Source: Phialocephala subalpina (lineage: Eukaryota > Ascomycota > Leotiomycetes > Helotiales > Mollisiaceae). Taken from it: 64,000 nucleotides of DNA. The translations under genes and the position numbers were made by a program. Under the pieces are notes generated by a model. It was not told the DNA's origin, did not search any database, and was given only the letters and a program-made list of their open reading frames with translations. The stretch's first letter is position 1, and each line of letters opens with the position of its first letter. Shown here one piece after another: positions 1-12,031 of this stretch. The stretch is from NCBI GenBank assembly GCA_900073065.1, contig FJOG01000017.1, forward strand, positions 62,001 to 126,000, in the 5' to 3' direction.

Positions 1-3000
1 TGATTCTATCAAGAGATACACTGTTGATATGGGAGGGAAGGTTCCAAAGAACACAAAGAATTCTCAAATCATCCAGAATCGCTGCTTCGACGACGAATAC
101 GCGAGAGGTGCAGTCTGGCTCTTCAGTGGTCATGGCGCACAATGGTCAGATATGGGCAAGGAGTTACTTGAAAAGGACCCGGTCTTTTCTGCAACCATTC
201 AAGAACTCGAGCCAATCGTCAGGGGGAAGATGGAATTCTCTATCATGCAGATGCTTCGCGATGGCTCCTTCCCTTCGACTGAACAGGTTGGCCTATTGAC
301 TTTTGAAAATGCAAATGGGTCTGGTGGCATCATTGAGAAGGAAGGGGGCGAAACCTGCTGCAATTATAGGACATTCAGTTGGAGAAACTGCTGCTGCTGT
401 AGTTGCTGGTGTCTTGGCGATGCGAGATGGTTGCTTAATTGCCTGCCGTCGAGGCATAGTATTCCGCAAGTTCAACGCCATGGACCCTGGAACTATGGCT
501 CTTGTCACTGGAATATCGTTCATCGAGATGGTCGAGCTACTACATGGTCAGACAGATATCTTCGCAGCCATCGATTCATCGCCAACTTCCTGCGTCGTGT
601 CCGGAAAGCGAGAAGCCATCAGTCGCTACACTGAACGATGGGAAAAGGATGACATCAAGGTCACAAAGATTGAATCTGATGTTCCATTTCATTCAGAACT
701 CATTGCATATGTCGCCCCGAAATTTTCCGAGCTGTTGAGGGACATTAAACCCACATTGCCGACAATTGCTGATCTGTACCGGACAACCACGGAAGACCCA
801 CGTTATTATAGACTTCGCGATGCGGCCTACTGGATTGACAACATGCTGCATCCGGTCTTGCTCAGAGGTGGCATTCAAGATCTTGCAGATGACGGGTATA
901 GAGTATTCGTGGAGAGTTCTACTCATCCTATCATCACAAACTCAGTTACGGAGACTCTAGATGATTTGGGCATTGACGACCACGCTGTTATTTCTACCAT
1001 CATCAGAAACCAGTCATCACAAAGAGTATTGCTCGCAAGTCTTGTGGCAATTTGGTCTGTTGGAACTCCAATCGAATGGAAATCGATGTTCCAGGGAGTC
1101 GACTGGGCCAAGGGCGTTCCGAAGACCAAGTTCAACCGCCTCCGATATTGGAAGGAAGTTGAGACAGGACCTACTGACCTCATTCAAATGCATGATGTGC
1201 ACAAGCACACGCTTTTAGGTCGTCGTTCGGTAGTTGCCGGGAAGGACATCGATGTTCACCACGACGTTGGACAATGACTCCAAGCCATTCCCACTGAGCC
1301 ACCCACTCCACGGACCGAAATCATCCCTGCGGCAGTCCTCATCAACACTTTTTTGACAGCCACTGGCTCTCGTGTCTTGACAGACATGAGACTACGAGTC
1401 CCTGTTGCAGTCAACGCACCAAGAGATGTCCAAGTTATTTTTGAGAAGGATTCAGTACGGTTGATGTCTCGCCTAATCCAAAGTGGAGAGCTTGACGAGA
1501 ACGGAGGAAAATCATGGTTCACGCATACTACCGCGGCGACCAAGGCTTCTGCTCTCTTAGGCATAGCTTGTTCAGCTAGTGAGAGAACCATTGATATTCA
1601 ACGCATCCAAGAGGATCTCGGTAGAAAGCTCAAGGACGATCACACCGAAGACTATCTAGCAGACGTGGGTGTTGCGTTCATGGGCTTTCCTTGGAAAGTC
1701 ACACGTCACTTCGCGAACAAGGGCCAAATCCTTGCTCGGGTCGTCGTATGCCCAGATCTGGCTGATGGACAACAACCCGATTGGGATCCCTTATCATGGG
1801 CTCCGGTCTTGGACGCTGTGACCTCCATTGGCTCAACCTCGTTCTATAGAGCTCCAGCTCTTCGAATGCCATCTCAGATCGCAAGCGTCGCCGTCACTGA
1901 AGGTGCAGTCCCACCAAAGATTGCATTTGTCCATGTCAGAGATGCCTCGACTGACGACAAGAAATTAGCTGCGGCATGTCTATCACAGATGACAATGGGA
2001 AAGTACTCATTGAGATCATATCTATGAAATTTTCCGAGATTGAGCACACAAGCCAGTCCGAAAACTTGGTTTACAAGCTTGTCGGGTAGGTACTACACCC
2101 ATTGATTCTTCTGCACAACTACCAGACGTTTTGAAGAAGTTCCAGCATGAACAATTTGCAATCTTCTGCATCCCTAGACAAGTTGAGAGTTACGACAATG
2201 TTCCAGAGGCCTCACGGGGATTTTGCAAGGAACTTCTTGACATATTCAAGTACATCTTGGAAAACAAATTGCCAATTCAAGTTTTTGCAATCACCGACGA
2301 TTCATTAGGTGCTATCAATGCAACTGCTCTCGCACATGCTTCACTCCTTGGTCTGAGTCGTATCATTGCAGCTGAGCATCAAGACGTTTGGGGAGCTCTC
2401 ATAGATGTGGACTTTGAATGTTTCCCGTTCCAGGTTGTTGAACATATGGATTCTAGCTCTGCATACGACGTGGTTAAAATCAGGGACGGCATGCCTCGTG
2501 TTGCGAGACTCTAACAGCTTTCGAAGGAAGATAACATCAGCCCTCGTCCTACTTTGCCACCGCTTCATCCACAGCCAGCAGGTATTTATCTCATCACTAG
2601 CGGCCTTAGAGCTCTTAGCTTAGAAGTTGCTACATGGATGGTTAAGAATGAAGCTCGACGAATTATCTTGGTCTCCAGACACAATTTACCTCCACGCAAG
2701 GAGTGGGAGTCTCAAACTAGCAAGATGTCCGACATCATCAAGCAGATCAAGGTTCTGGAGAACCGTGGTGCGATCATCTACAGCGTTGCTGTCGATCTGT
2801 CTACTCTCGCAGCAAAGGCTACTCTGACCTCTGAGTTGGAGAGACTATCTCTTCCCCCAATCCGAAGCGTCGTACATGCAGCTGGAATCGCAAGCAACGA
2901 AATGGTTCACAATACGACCACCAAGCATTTCAACGAAGTTCTCGACCCGAAGATCACAGGAGCACTTGTCCTCCATACCTTGTTCCCAGCTAATACATTG

Positions 3001-3719
3001 GACTTCTTCATTCTATTCTCTTCCTGTGGCCAACTTTTCGGCTTCCCCGGCCAAGCAGCCTACGCATCCGGGAATGCTTTCCTAGACAGCCTCGCTACAC
3101 ACCGTCGTGATCAAGGCGACAACGCCATTGCATTCCAATGGACAAGCTGGAAGGGTCTCGGGATGGCTGCTCCCAACGATGCTTCGAAGGACGTCATCGA
3201 CGAAGAACTAGCATTCAAAGTCATCACGGACATCAATCGCGACGAAGCATTCGAAGCCTGGGACGTTGCCTCAAAGCTCAGCACCGATCACGCAACCGTG
3301 CTCCATACTCTCGAAGTCAAGTCCAATCAACCTCTTAGACATCTAATTCTCGAAGACGTAGTGGTCCGTCAGCGAAAGCATTATGCTGCCTCCGTCACTT
3401 CAAAGATTAGAGCGAGGTTGAGAATGAAACAGTCTAAGAAGAAGGAACTGAGAGAATCAAAAATTTTGCTGATACGATCACGGGTTGTGTGGCGAAATGC
3501 TTGGATATTGAGGTTGATGAGGTGGATTCTAAGAAGGCTTTGTTGGAGATGAGGATGGATTCGGTGATTTTGTTAATGTTGAGGAAGGGCTTGCAGGCTG
3601 CTATTGGGGTTGTTATTTCGCCTACGCTGGTCTGGTCTTGTCCGACTGTTGGTCATCTTGCTAAGCATTTTGCGGGTCTGGATATTAGCCCTTGCCCGAA
3701 GAGTGCTGATGTAGTTTGA
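1..3719 (+). pseudogene. Decayed 6-MSAS-type partially reducing polyketide synthase, 5'-truncated by the window
   Basis: Four PKS regions follow in order. An acyltransferase (about 110-1150) keeps the GHSVGE serine motif. A DH/TH-like thioester hydrolase region (about 1200-2080) carries the family's HPLHG and EIIPAAVLINTF wording. A ketoreductase (about 2560-3300) keeps its FSSCGQ serine and AAYASGN tyrosine. An acyl carrier (about 3470-3700) keeps the DSV serine. This order without ER, and the wording, match fungal 6-methylsalicylic-acid-type synthases. The ketosynthase would lie upstream, outside the window. The frame is broken near 300, 1270, 1310, 1975, 2090 and 3465, and by an in-frame TAA at 2512-2514. 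None of these sites looks like a normal intron. The KR nucleotide-binding glycine motif reads SGLRALS instead of GGLGALG, so the domain would be inactive even if read through. Family assignment is confident; the product once made is unknown. Confidence 0.9.
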
Positions 3720-5031
3720 TTTGATATTGGCAGGAGTTTGGCATTTGGGAGACTCGGTGGGGGTGGCCATGACCCAGCTGACGTAGGTCATTGAGCAACA
3801 GAACGCTAGGACTACCTATATGCTAGGAGTAGGGAGAAAAGTTCCTTTGCTTAGTTTTGCCTGCATTCATATCTATGTAAAAGGTTCATCCAATTTCGGA
3901 AAGTACAAATGGCCAATATCCTTGGAACTCAGGAACATTGAGGTTGTTGTGGAAAGCTTTGAGGGAGAGTGGAAGACGCCCCTTTTTAAGCGAGGATGAA
4001 GATGTAAACAAACACAAGATTCGAGAACCTCAATCTTTCATTGTCAGAGTCACATGCAAAGGAAAGGATTATTAATGATATCTCAGCTCAGGTGAGACAT
4101 TGAGAGACAGAAAACTGTTCAAGTTTACGCCTCCAAAAAGGGGTGTGTGGGACCGTCATGAAGCAAGACAGGAAGGTACTTTCGGTGGCACTCGTGCTCA
4201 CACAAAACACCTTATAGATTTAAATAACAAACCTTTCTTACAACAATCAGAGTGAACTAATAATAATAACTTAGTTAAGGCGGGATATTGAAAGACAGCA
4301 AACTCTCTAAGTGCATGCCACTGAAAAGGGGGTGTGCGGGGCTGTCGTGTGGCAAGATAGGAAGGTACTCTGGTAGCACTCGAGCGCCAGACAAACAACC
4401 TTATAGATTTAAATAACAACTTTTCCCACAACAATCAGAGAAAACCCCTCTACCTTTGCGCCGTTTCTCATCTCTCAAACTTTGGACGTTAGCTAACTAA
4501 CATTCACAGAGTGAGGCTTAGGATGTAACTGTAGTATGGCTAATCGTTGTCTAGGGACAATTTAGAAGCAGGTGTATTAGGTTGAGAGAAGTAAGCTTGC
4601 TGCAGCTGGCTCCTGTAGAGTAAGTGATATGATCTTTCTTTGAAGCATTGACAGCACAAATCTCTGATTGTATAAAAAGGGTTTTTTTTGGCGTTTTCTT
4701 TTGTCTCTCAGTTGAGGTGAGATGAGGTGAAAAGGGGGGCGACAGAAGGGATGATCTGAATGTACCAGCCTTGTCGGGACAATGGTGAGGTACTCCAGAA
4801 ACAGCAAAGAGGGTGAGGTTTTCTCAGGCCTCGGAAGCCTGCAAATGTCCCAGGATAGAGGGATATCTGTGGAGTCATGTCTCGGGATCCCAAGCAAGTT
4901 TGAGACTCGAACTGGTCAATTTCAGACAGAAGTTCTGAATGTCCCAAGTTTCTGGGGACAACGTTTTGATTCAAATAATGTCTCATTGCTATCTAACGCC
5001 TATCTCTGACACCGACTCCAAGTTCTTTCCC
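3720..5031. other. Non-coding interval between PKS remnant and acetate kinase
   Basis: No open frame here resembles a protein, and the longest frames overlap on both strands. The interval holds the 188-bp tandem duplication listed separately and runs of G/T-rich sequence (for example near 4685 and 4730). It should also hold the 3' untranslated end of the acetate kinase gene. Confidence 0.6.
4092..4440. repeat. Imperfect 188-bp tandem duplication
   Basis: Two copies, about 4092-4252 and 4280-4440, share an ordered set of blocks at a constant 188-bp offset. These are an ATTGARAGACAG-type start, a GGGGTGTG block, a GGAAGGTACT block, CTTATAGATTTAAATAACA, and the end ACAACAATCAGAG. Divergence is moderate, so the duplication is not recent. 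No coding potential is apparent. Confidence 0.8.
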
Positions 5032-6331
5032 TCAATTAAAAAGTTTCTCATCTATAGCACAGTACCTCGCCATCTCGAACTGCTCGTTGGTCTGGCATAC
5101 TAGCAGTCTATGCTTTGCTCCTTTCTTACCCACATTCTGCACCACATCCTTGATAGACTTCTTATTCAACTCATCATCTACCTCGAACCCAAGACATGCT
5201 GACTCTTCTGCGACCCTACTCCTCAGCTTGTCACTCTTCTCTCCAATTCCTCCTGCAAAGACCAATGCGTCGACCTTGCCATGGAGCGTGACGTAGTAGC
5301 TTCCGACATAGCTCAGAATTCTATCCACAAAGATTTCAAATGCCAATTTCATCTTTGGTTCGTCTGATGAAGCGATTATGCCAAAGTTCGTTGTGCCGGT
5401 CAAGGACTTCCAGCCTGATTCCTTGTTCAAGATCTCTTCTGCTCTCGAGATGTGGAGTTCTGCGGTAGAGGAGGGTGATAGCTTTCCAACATCGCTTGCG
5501 TAGTGGAACACAAGACTGCAGACACATCAGCAGAGTCTTCTCAAAATCGAGAAGGGAAGCGTACCTAGGATCCACACTCCCACTCCTCGTCGCACCTGGT
5601 AGACCAGCCAAAGGCGTCAACCCCATACTGGTATCGTAACTCTTCCCATTCTTTACCGCACATGCACTCGCACCACTTCCCAAATGCAGCACAATCAAAC
5701 TTGTCTCTTCCTCTTTCTTTCCCAAATATTGTGCCACCTCCCTCGTTATAAACGAGTAACTGATCCCATGAAACCCATATTTTCTCAACTTATTGCTCTT
5801 CGCAATCTCCTGATCAATCGGATACGTCCTAATGTGCTCCGGAATCGTCTGATGGAACTCGCTATCAAAAACAGCCACATTCTTCGTCTCCGGCATCTCC
5901 TTAATCAAAAACTTGACAATCTCCAACGCCGACGCATTATGAAGAGGCGCTAGATCAGTCAAAGCTTCAAGATGGTGATACGTATCCTCCGTAATAATCT
6001 GGGGAGTCTCGTAATCTCCTCCATGAACGACTCGGTGGCAGACAATGGCTATATCTTCTTTCTTGGAGATTGTGGGGAAGTCTTTGTCTGCGATGAGCTG
6101 GTCGAGCATGTATTTGAAGGCATCGTTTTGGGAGTTGATTTTCTCGTCGAGTTTCTGGTCTTTGCAGATAGTTGCTGTGCCTCTGGTGTATTTTAATTGG
6201 GGCGGTGGTGCAGTGAGGCCATCTATTTGGGTTTCTGCGAGCTCTTTTGGTTCTTGGCCGAGCTCTGCAGAGTAGACGGAGATCTTGACGGAGGAGGAGC
6301 CGGCATTGACGGAGAGGATGATTTTCGACAT
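5032..6331 (-). CDS. ACK: Acetate kinase
   Basis: Transfers phosphate between acetyl phosphate and ADP/acetate (acetyl-P + ADP to acetate + ATP) in the cytosol. Exons on the minus strand are 6331-5565 and 5515-5032. The 49-bp intron (5516-5564, GTACGC...CTGCAG) joins SVDP to SLVFHY, giving 416 residues, the usual family length. The N-terminal VNAGSSSVK phosphate loop, the HRVVHGG motif, HLGSGAS, and the C-terminal VFAGGIGEKS motif are all present. The gene is divergent from a phosphoketolase gene whose product, acetyl phosphate, is its substrate. Fungi with this pair are thought to make acetate and ATP from pentose or fructose phosphates. Intact, with the start at the only suitable ATG. Confidence 0.97.
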
Positions 6332-7164
6332 AATGAGGATCTTGAGTAGGAGGAGTCAGAAGTCTCTTCTCTCTGAGTTTTATAGACAGAAGTCTTTCAA
6401 AGTATCCTGCGGTCCTTTACATTTTATTCTCCCCGACTGACAAGAATCTTCAGTCCCTCGTTCTGCCCCTCCATCAACATGACGTGACTTCGGAGCTATT
6501 CCTTATCACAAGCGAGAGACTTAACCTATATAGGTGTAGCTGTGGCTGATTGCAGGGATATTGAGCCGACAACAGGGTTCCACATTCTCTTGAACACGCC
6601 AGAAAGCATCAGCAGAAATGCATTCCACTTGAGAAGAATCCGAATCCCACCGCTGCACGACTGATCCGGAGAACTGCGAGGATGTGCGGTCCGAGATCCA
6701 GACCCCTGCCTTATCAAGAGGGAGCGAGGCTGAACAGCCTCATCTAGACTCGCGAGATTCAGGGGCTATGACGTTACGCATTCGAGATTTGTGGTCTCTT
6801 TTCGACGCCCCTCCATTCCCCTCAGTGTAACCTCAATAGTCAATAATGCTCTAGGGAGATTGCCAGCAAGTGCTCCGAATTATCCGTCAGCCTTACCTGT
6901 GACGACAGTTGTGCTTTAGTTGAGGCTCGAAAATTATCAACGCTTGAACAGATATATATTTCAACGCATTAGACCACATTTTCTTGTTGCGACCTCATAC
7001 TGCTCTATTCTATTCTATTCTATTTCCCCGCAACGAGTCTCACATCTCAGAAGAACTCAATTAGACTCTTCTCTCCTTCTCGGAAAGCACTGCCCAAATT
7101 GCTCTCTGACATCATAGCCATCAACAAGTCACAGCAGCTGCATATCAAGGAAGAATCAGTCAAT
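6332..7164. promoter_or_regulatory. Shared divergent promoter interval of acetate kinase and phosphoketolase
   Basis: 833 bp separate the two divergent start codons. It contains a 12-bp palindrome ACCTATATAGGT (6524-6535) and a CT-rich run with repeated TCTAT/CTATT units (about 7003-7030) close to the phosphoketolase start, a common fungal core-promoter feature. No specific factor site is claimed. Confidence 0.5.
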
Positions 7165-9912
7165 ATGGCTGGAGAAGTGATCGATAGGCCAAATCCGCAG
7201 GCATTGGCCTCGCTGATTCCCGAAAATGTGCTCGAGTTGGTTGTCAAGCTGGATAAGATGAAGCTCAATGATGAGGATCTAAAAGGATTGGAGGAGTTTC
7301 GCAGAGCAAGCAACTACATTGCAGCTGGTAAGAAGACTCGATAGTAACTCTTAGTGGCAACTTGCTGATACCTGTAGCTATGATTTTCTTGTCTGACAAT
7401 GCACTTATGGAGCGAGACCTCACTCACGACGATATCAAGCCAAGGTGAGATTGTCTGCATTGTCCTCCTCTGCCATATTAATTGATTTATAGATTACTTG
7501 GACACTGGGGTACATGCCCGGGGCTTACTCTTGTCTACGCGCACCTAAATTATCTTACCCGCAAGAACGATCTTGATATGATCTACGTTGTTGGTCCTGG
7601 TCACGGAGCTCCAGCTATCTTGGCCTCTCTCTGGCTCGAGGGATCTCTCGAAAAGTTCTATCCCCAATACTCGCAAACGAAGCAAGGTCTTTCCAACCTG
7701 ATCACTGGTTTCAGCACACCTAAAGGATTCCCTAGTCACATCAATGCCGAGACTCCAGGTTCTATTCACGAAGGTGGCGAGCTAGGATATGCCTTATCTG
7801 TTGCTTTTGGTGCGGTTATGGACAAGCCAGACTTGATCGTTGCTTGCATTGTTGGTGATGGAGAGGCTGAGAGTGGACCGACTGCTACTGCTTGGCATGC
7901 GGCCAAATACATCGACCCTGCTGAATCGGGAGCTGTTATTCCTATCGTGCACGTCAATGGATTCAAGATCTCGGAACGTACGATATATGGATGTATGGAT
8001 GACAAGGAAATGGTTTCACTCTTCACTGGTTATGGCTATCAGTGCAGATTCGTTGAAGACCTTGAGGACATTGTGAGCGGCTTTGATTTAGACGAAGGAC
8101 TCCACGCTAACTATCTCTAGGACCGTGATTTGGCTACAAGCATGCAATGGGCACTTGATGAAATCCGCAAGATTCAGAAAGCTGCAAGATCTGGCAAGCC
8201 CATCATGAAGCCCAGAGTAAACTTATTCTAATCTCTATCAATCAGCACACGACTAATCGAACTTCTTAGTGGCCAGTCCTGATCATGCGAACCCCTAAAG
8301 GATGGAGCGGACCAAAGATCGTCGATGGCGAATTTGTCGAAGGCTCTTTCCATGCCCATCAAGTCCCTCTCATGGCGGCTAAGACGAACAAGGGCCAGCT
8401 GGCTGACCTCCAGAAATGGCTGCTCTCTTATGGGCCCGCAAAGCTGTTCACTGAGACTGGTGATGCGGTCGATTCGATCAAGAGCATTATTCCTGTCGAG
8501 CCTCACAAGAAGTTGGGTCAACGAGTCGAAACCTACAAGAACCACGAGCCACTTAAAGTCCCAGATTGGAGAAAGTTCGGCGTTGAGAAGGGATCCAAGG
8601 AATCGTGCATGAAGGCTATCGGAAACCTTCTTGACCAAGCATTAGTTAACAACCCGAAGTCTCTGAGAATCTTCTCTCCTGATGAGTTGGTGAGCAACAA
8701 GCTCGATTCAGTCTTCAACCACACAGGCCGTGATTTTCAATGGGATGAATTCTCGCACGCCAAGGGTGGCAGAGTCATCGAGATTCTCAGTGAGCACACC
8801 TGCCAGGGTTTCCTGCAAGGTTACACTCTGACCGGACGAACTGGTATCTTCCCAAGTTACGAGTCCTTCCTTGGTATCATCCATACCATGATGGTTCAAT
8901 ACAGCAAGTTCAACAAGATGGCTAGAGAGACATCATGGAGAACAGACATTTCTTCGATCAACTATATTGAGACCTCTACCTGGACTCGACAGGAACACAA
9001 CGGTTTCTCCCACCAAAACCCATCCTTCATCGGTGCTGTCCTGAACTTGAAGCCAACCGCGGCCCGAGTCTATCTCCCACCTGATGCTGTAAGTATTCAC
9101 CCCTAGCTCTTGCTCAACAACACCCAACTGACAAACCACAGAATACCTTCCTATCCACAATCGCCCACTGCCTCCGCTCCAAGAACTATGTAAATCTCAT
9201 GGTTGGTAGCAAGCAACCCCAACCGGTCTTCTTCTCCGTGGAAGAAGCAGACAAACACTGCCAAGCCGGTGCCTCAATCTGGAAGTTCGCGTCCACAGAC
9301 GACGGCCTCAACCCCGACGTCGTCCTCGTCGGCATCGGCTCTGAACTTATGTTCGAAGTCGTCGTTGCTGCCTCCATTCTCCGCCGAAAATGTCCTGCTC
9401 TCCGTGTCCGAGTCGTCAACGTCACAGATCTTATGATCCTAGAAGCCGAGACACTCCATCCTCACTCTTTAACCAACGAGGAGTTCAACAGCTTGTTTAC
9501 TACAGATAGACCGATTCATTTCAACTACCACGGCTACTCGAACGAAATCAAAGGTCTCCTCTTCGGCCGTCCAGCTCTAGACAGAATCTCAATCGAATGC
9601 TATAAGGAGGAAGGTAGCACGACGACACCATTCGACATGATGCTCCGAAACAACGTTTCCAGATATCATATCATTGAAGCCGCGATCAAGGCGGGTGCGA
9701 AACACAACCCGAAGGTGGCGCTTGATATGACTTCCCTTTTGGGTGAGGTCAGACATCAGGTCACGAAGGTGCAGGATTATATTATGGCTACGGGCAAGGA
9801 TCCCGAGGGCACCTTCGATATCCCCAAGTTCGAAGGAACCGTTTTTGAGGGTGGTGCAGCAGACAAGGGAAAGAAAGGTGATAGTAAGGAGGATGGGTTC
9901 TTTGTCAACTAG
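7165..9912 (+). CDS. XFP: Xylulose-5-P/fructose-6-P phosphoketolase
   Basis: Thiamine-diphosphate enzyme that splits xylulose 5-phosphate or fructose 6-phosphate with inorganic phosphate to give acetyl phosphate plus an aldose phosphate. Exons: 7165-7327, 7378-7445, 7494-8072, 8121-8216, 8270-9088, 9142-9912. All junctions keep frame and give 831 residues, typical for the family. Visible motifs are GHWGTCPGLT, GPGHGAPA, HEGGELGYAL, the ThDP-binding GDGEAESGP, and the central WRTDISSINYIET and RQEHNGFSHQ regions. ATG 7165 (MAGEVIDRP) is chosen because upstream in-frame codons are only TTG. Its product feeds the divergent acetate kinase. The fungal genes of this family are generally held to derive from bacteria, but the five introns and local base use look fully native here. 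Confidence 0.97.
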
Positions 9913-10283
9913 ATCCGCGATGGAAAGAAAGAGCGTTTGGGCGTGATATTTGTAAGTTAGTGTAATGGTAACCCCTATTTTCATCTCATTTTGTTTTGTT
10001 TCTTAAAACAAAAGCCATGATACTTGTGAGAGTCTTTATTCGCTCCTTCTCATTCTGTCTTCTTGGGAACTCGAACGTGTCGGCATGGCTCTTGCCTTGA
10101 GTAATCTTTCTTCTCAATCCACACTAATCCTGTTCGCTCCTTCTATTTCTATTCACTTGGGATGCCAACTGTGTTGACTCATACCTTACAAGTCATGATC
10201 TCTTCTCTGACTTTCACAACACTCTTCTCCCATCAACACTGTTTACCTTCCATGCATTCGCCACGCATCGAGACCAAATCAAC
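9913..10283. other. Short interval between XFP and the repeat-protein gene
   Basis: 371 bp holding the XFP 3' end and a CT-rich stretch (about 10035-10250) ahead of the next start codon, consistent with a promoter. Nothing else is visible. Confidence 0.4.
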
Positions 10284-11381
10284 ATGAGCAATCGTTTCAT
10301 CCAGGCAAGGAACGGCAATTTTGAGTTGCTCTGCTTCGACAATGATCAACCAGGTCGCCTGCTTAACCTGACCTGTGACAACTCGGCTCGTAGTCCAAAC
10401 TGCAAGTTTCACTTTCGAGCATTTTGATCTTGCAATCCTACCAGAACCTGTAAACGAAGCTGACCCTAATCCGTAGGGATTCTAGGAAACTTTGAACTCT
10501 CCAACATTGAAAGCCACATCATCACTACCCGAGCCGGATCACCTGGCGCCATCATCCAAAGCACCAGCTCTGCCAAGGGGTTTGACATCCTTGTTCTTGA
10601 ACGCGGCAAACTACAACGCTACTTCCTCGACAAGCCAGACAAGGCCAATTTCAAGATCGAGAAACGCGGCACTGTGAGCGAAGCTTGTATAGGTTTCAAT
10701 TCCTTCATTCAAAGTCGTCCGAACCTCGAGACAGACTCAAAAGCTCACGGCAATTTCGAAGCGGTGGTCCTCGAAAAGGAGGGTCTCGTTCACTACCGGC
10801 TTGTCAACGCATTGTCTGAAGGCACTTGGCGAAGATGCAGCCTTATCAGCGGCAATACCACTGCCCCAGGATGCATTATTCAAAGTACCCTTGGTATGGG
10901 ACGAGGCAACCCTGGAAATCTTGAGGCTGTCATTCTCGAGAACAATAATCTCGTTCATTACTACCTGGACAACTCGAAACACTTTGAAACCCCGAAATGG
11001 ATACGCGGGGAGATCATTACAAGCCGGGCTCAAGATTCAGGATGTATTATTCAGCGTAAGCTCATGAGGAATGATGTACTGGGAGAATTCGAAGTTGTGG
11101 TTCCGGAGGAAGGCAACCTTGTACATTATGGGAGGGACAACTCGCAAGGCCTGGTGGGCTGTGGTTATTGGTCTATGAGAGGAATAGTTGCTACGGATGT
11201 TAGTGGACCAGCAGCGTTGATACAGAGTTCAGTCAAGACACCGAGCGGAGTAGGTAGGTTTGAGGTTGTGGCTGAAGAGAAAGACGAGGATGGTCAGCCG
11301 TGGTTGGTGCATTATTGGAAGGATCCTATGAATTCGGGTTCCATGTGGGAGGTTGCTACAGATATCAAAGGAGTCCACTAG
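10284..11381 (+). CDS. Tandem-repeat protein, probable beta-propeller or lectin-like
   Basis: I do not recognise a named family. Proposed exons 10284-10389 and 10477-11381 give 336 residues with one 87-bp intron (GTAGTC...CCGTAG, branch-like CTGAC/CTAAT). The donor is weak, so the 5' end is provisional. The protein is built of about five repeats of roughly 55 residues. Each has a GNFE-x-VV strand, a hydrophobic -LVHY- strand followed by DN, and an SxxIIQS strand. Regularly spaced short beta strands with aromatic/His-Tyr ends suggest a beta-propeller, possibly carbohydrate-binding. No signal peptide or transmembrane segment is evident, so a cytosolic place is likely. It lies tandem to XFP but there is no evidence of a shared function. 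Confidence 0.75.
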
Positions 11382-12031
11382 GGGAGGTGCGAAGTGGGTT
11401 CAAGGAAAGGCGTACACATGATATCGAAATTGAAGCAAGACTTGAACGTCGAACGGAATTGCATCACTCGATTTGAAACATTGAATATTGAGACCCCAAA
11501 GTCCCTTGTCTTTAGATCGTGTAGACCAAAACAAAATCCAGGCCGATAGTCTTATTTTTGTGTACAAAGTTCCAATGAGCATGGGACAATGTCCTTGTTA
11601 GAGTGTACCAGAATTCCTGGAACATTGAGCTGTCTGATAAACAGATTAACCTGACGTGATATGGACGGCGTCACTAGACTACCTTCTATTGCACATTGGC
11701 GGAGACTCTTGTAATGTCCTTGACACTGGCGAACATTCGAGAGTGTCAAGTTTGCGATATCACGAGCCATGTATGGTAGCTGTGTTTAGGGAAAGCAATG
11801 CTCAATTCCATGCGTTTTTTGCAAAGTATCAAAGATGATCCATGCCTAAAGCACTTATCATCTCATGAAGTTCCAGTATTTTCGAAATTCATAAAAGTCC
11901 CGCAAAAGCAAAGTCCATGCAAACGCCAGGTATCTCTCGCCCATCCATGCCATGTATCTTACCCACCGGAACGACTGTCCTGTTTTCCCATAATCATCAA
12001 AGAGAAAAGAAAAACTCCGATCAATCAACTC
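11382..12031. other. Interval between convergent genes
   Basis: 650 bp between the ends of two convergent genes. Only short overlapping frames occur; it probably holds two 3' untranslated regions. Confidence 0.5.

Noticed and set aside
2086..2126. Possible 41-bp intron (GTAGGT...ACCAG) in the PKS
   Set aside because: Very short and, given many other lesions in the same gene, a frame break is the simpler reading.
4198..4434. 78-codon minus-strand frame with internal repetition
   Set aside because: The repetition comes from the 188-bp DNA duplication; no protein-like pattern.
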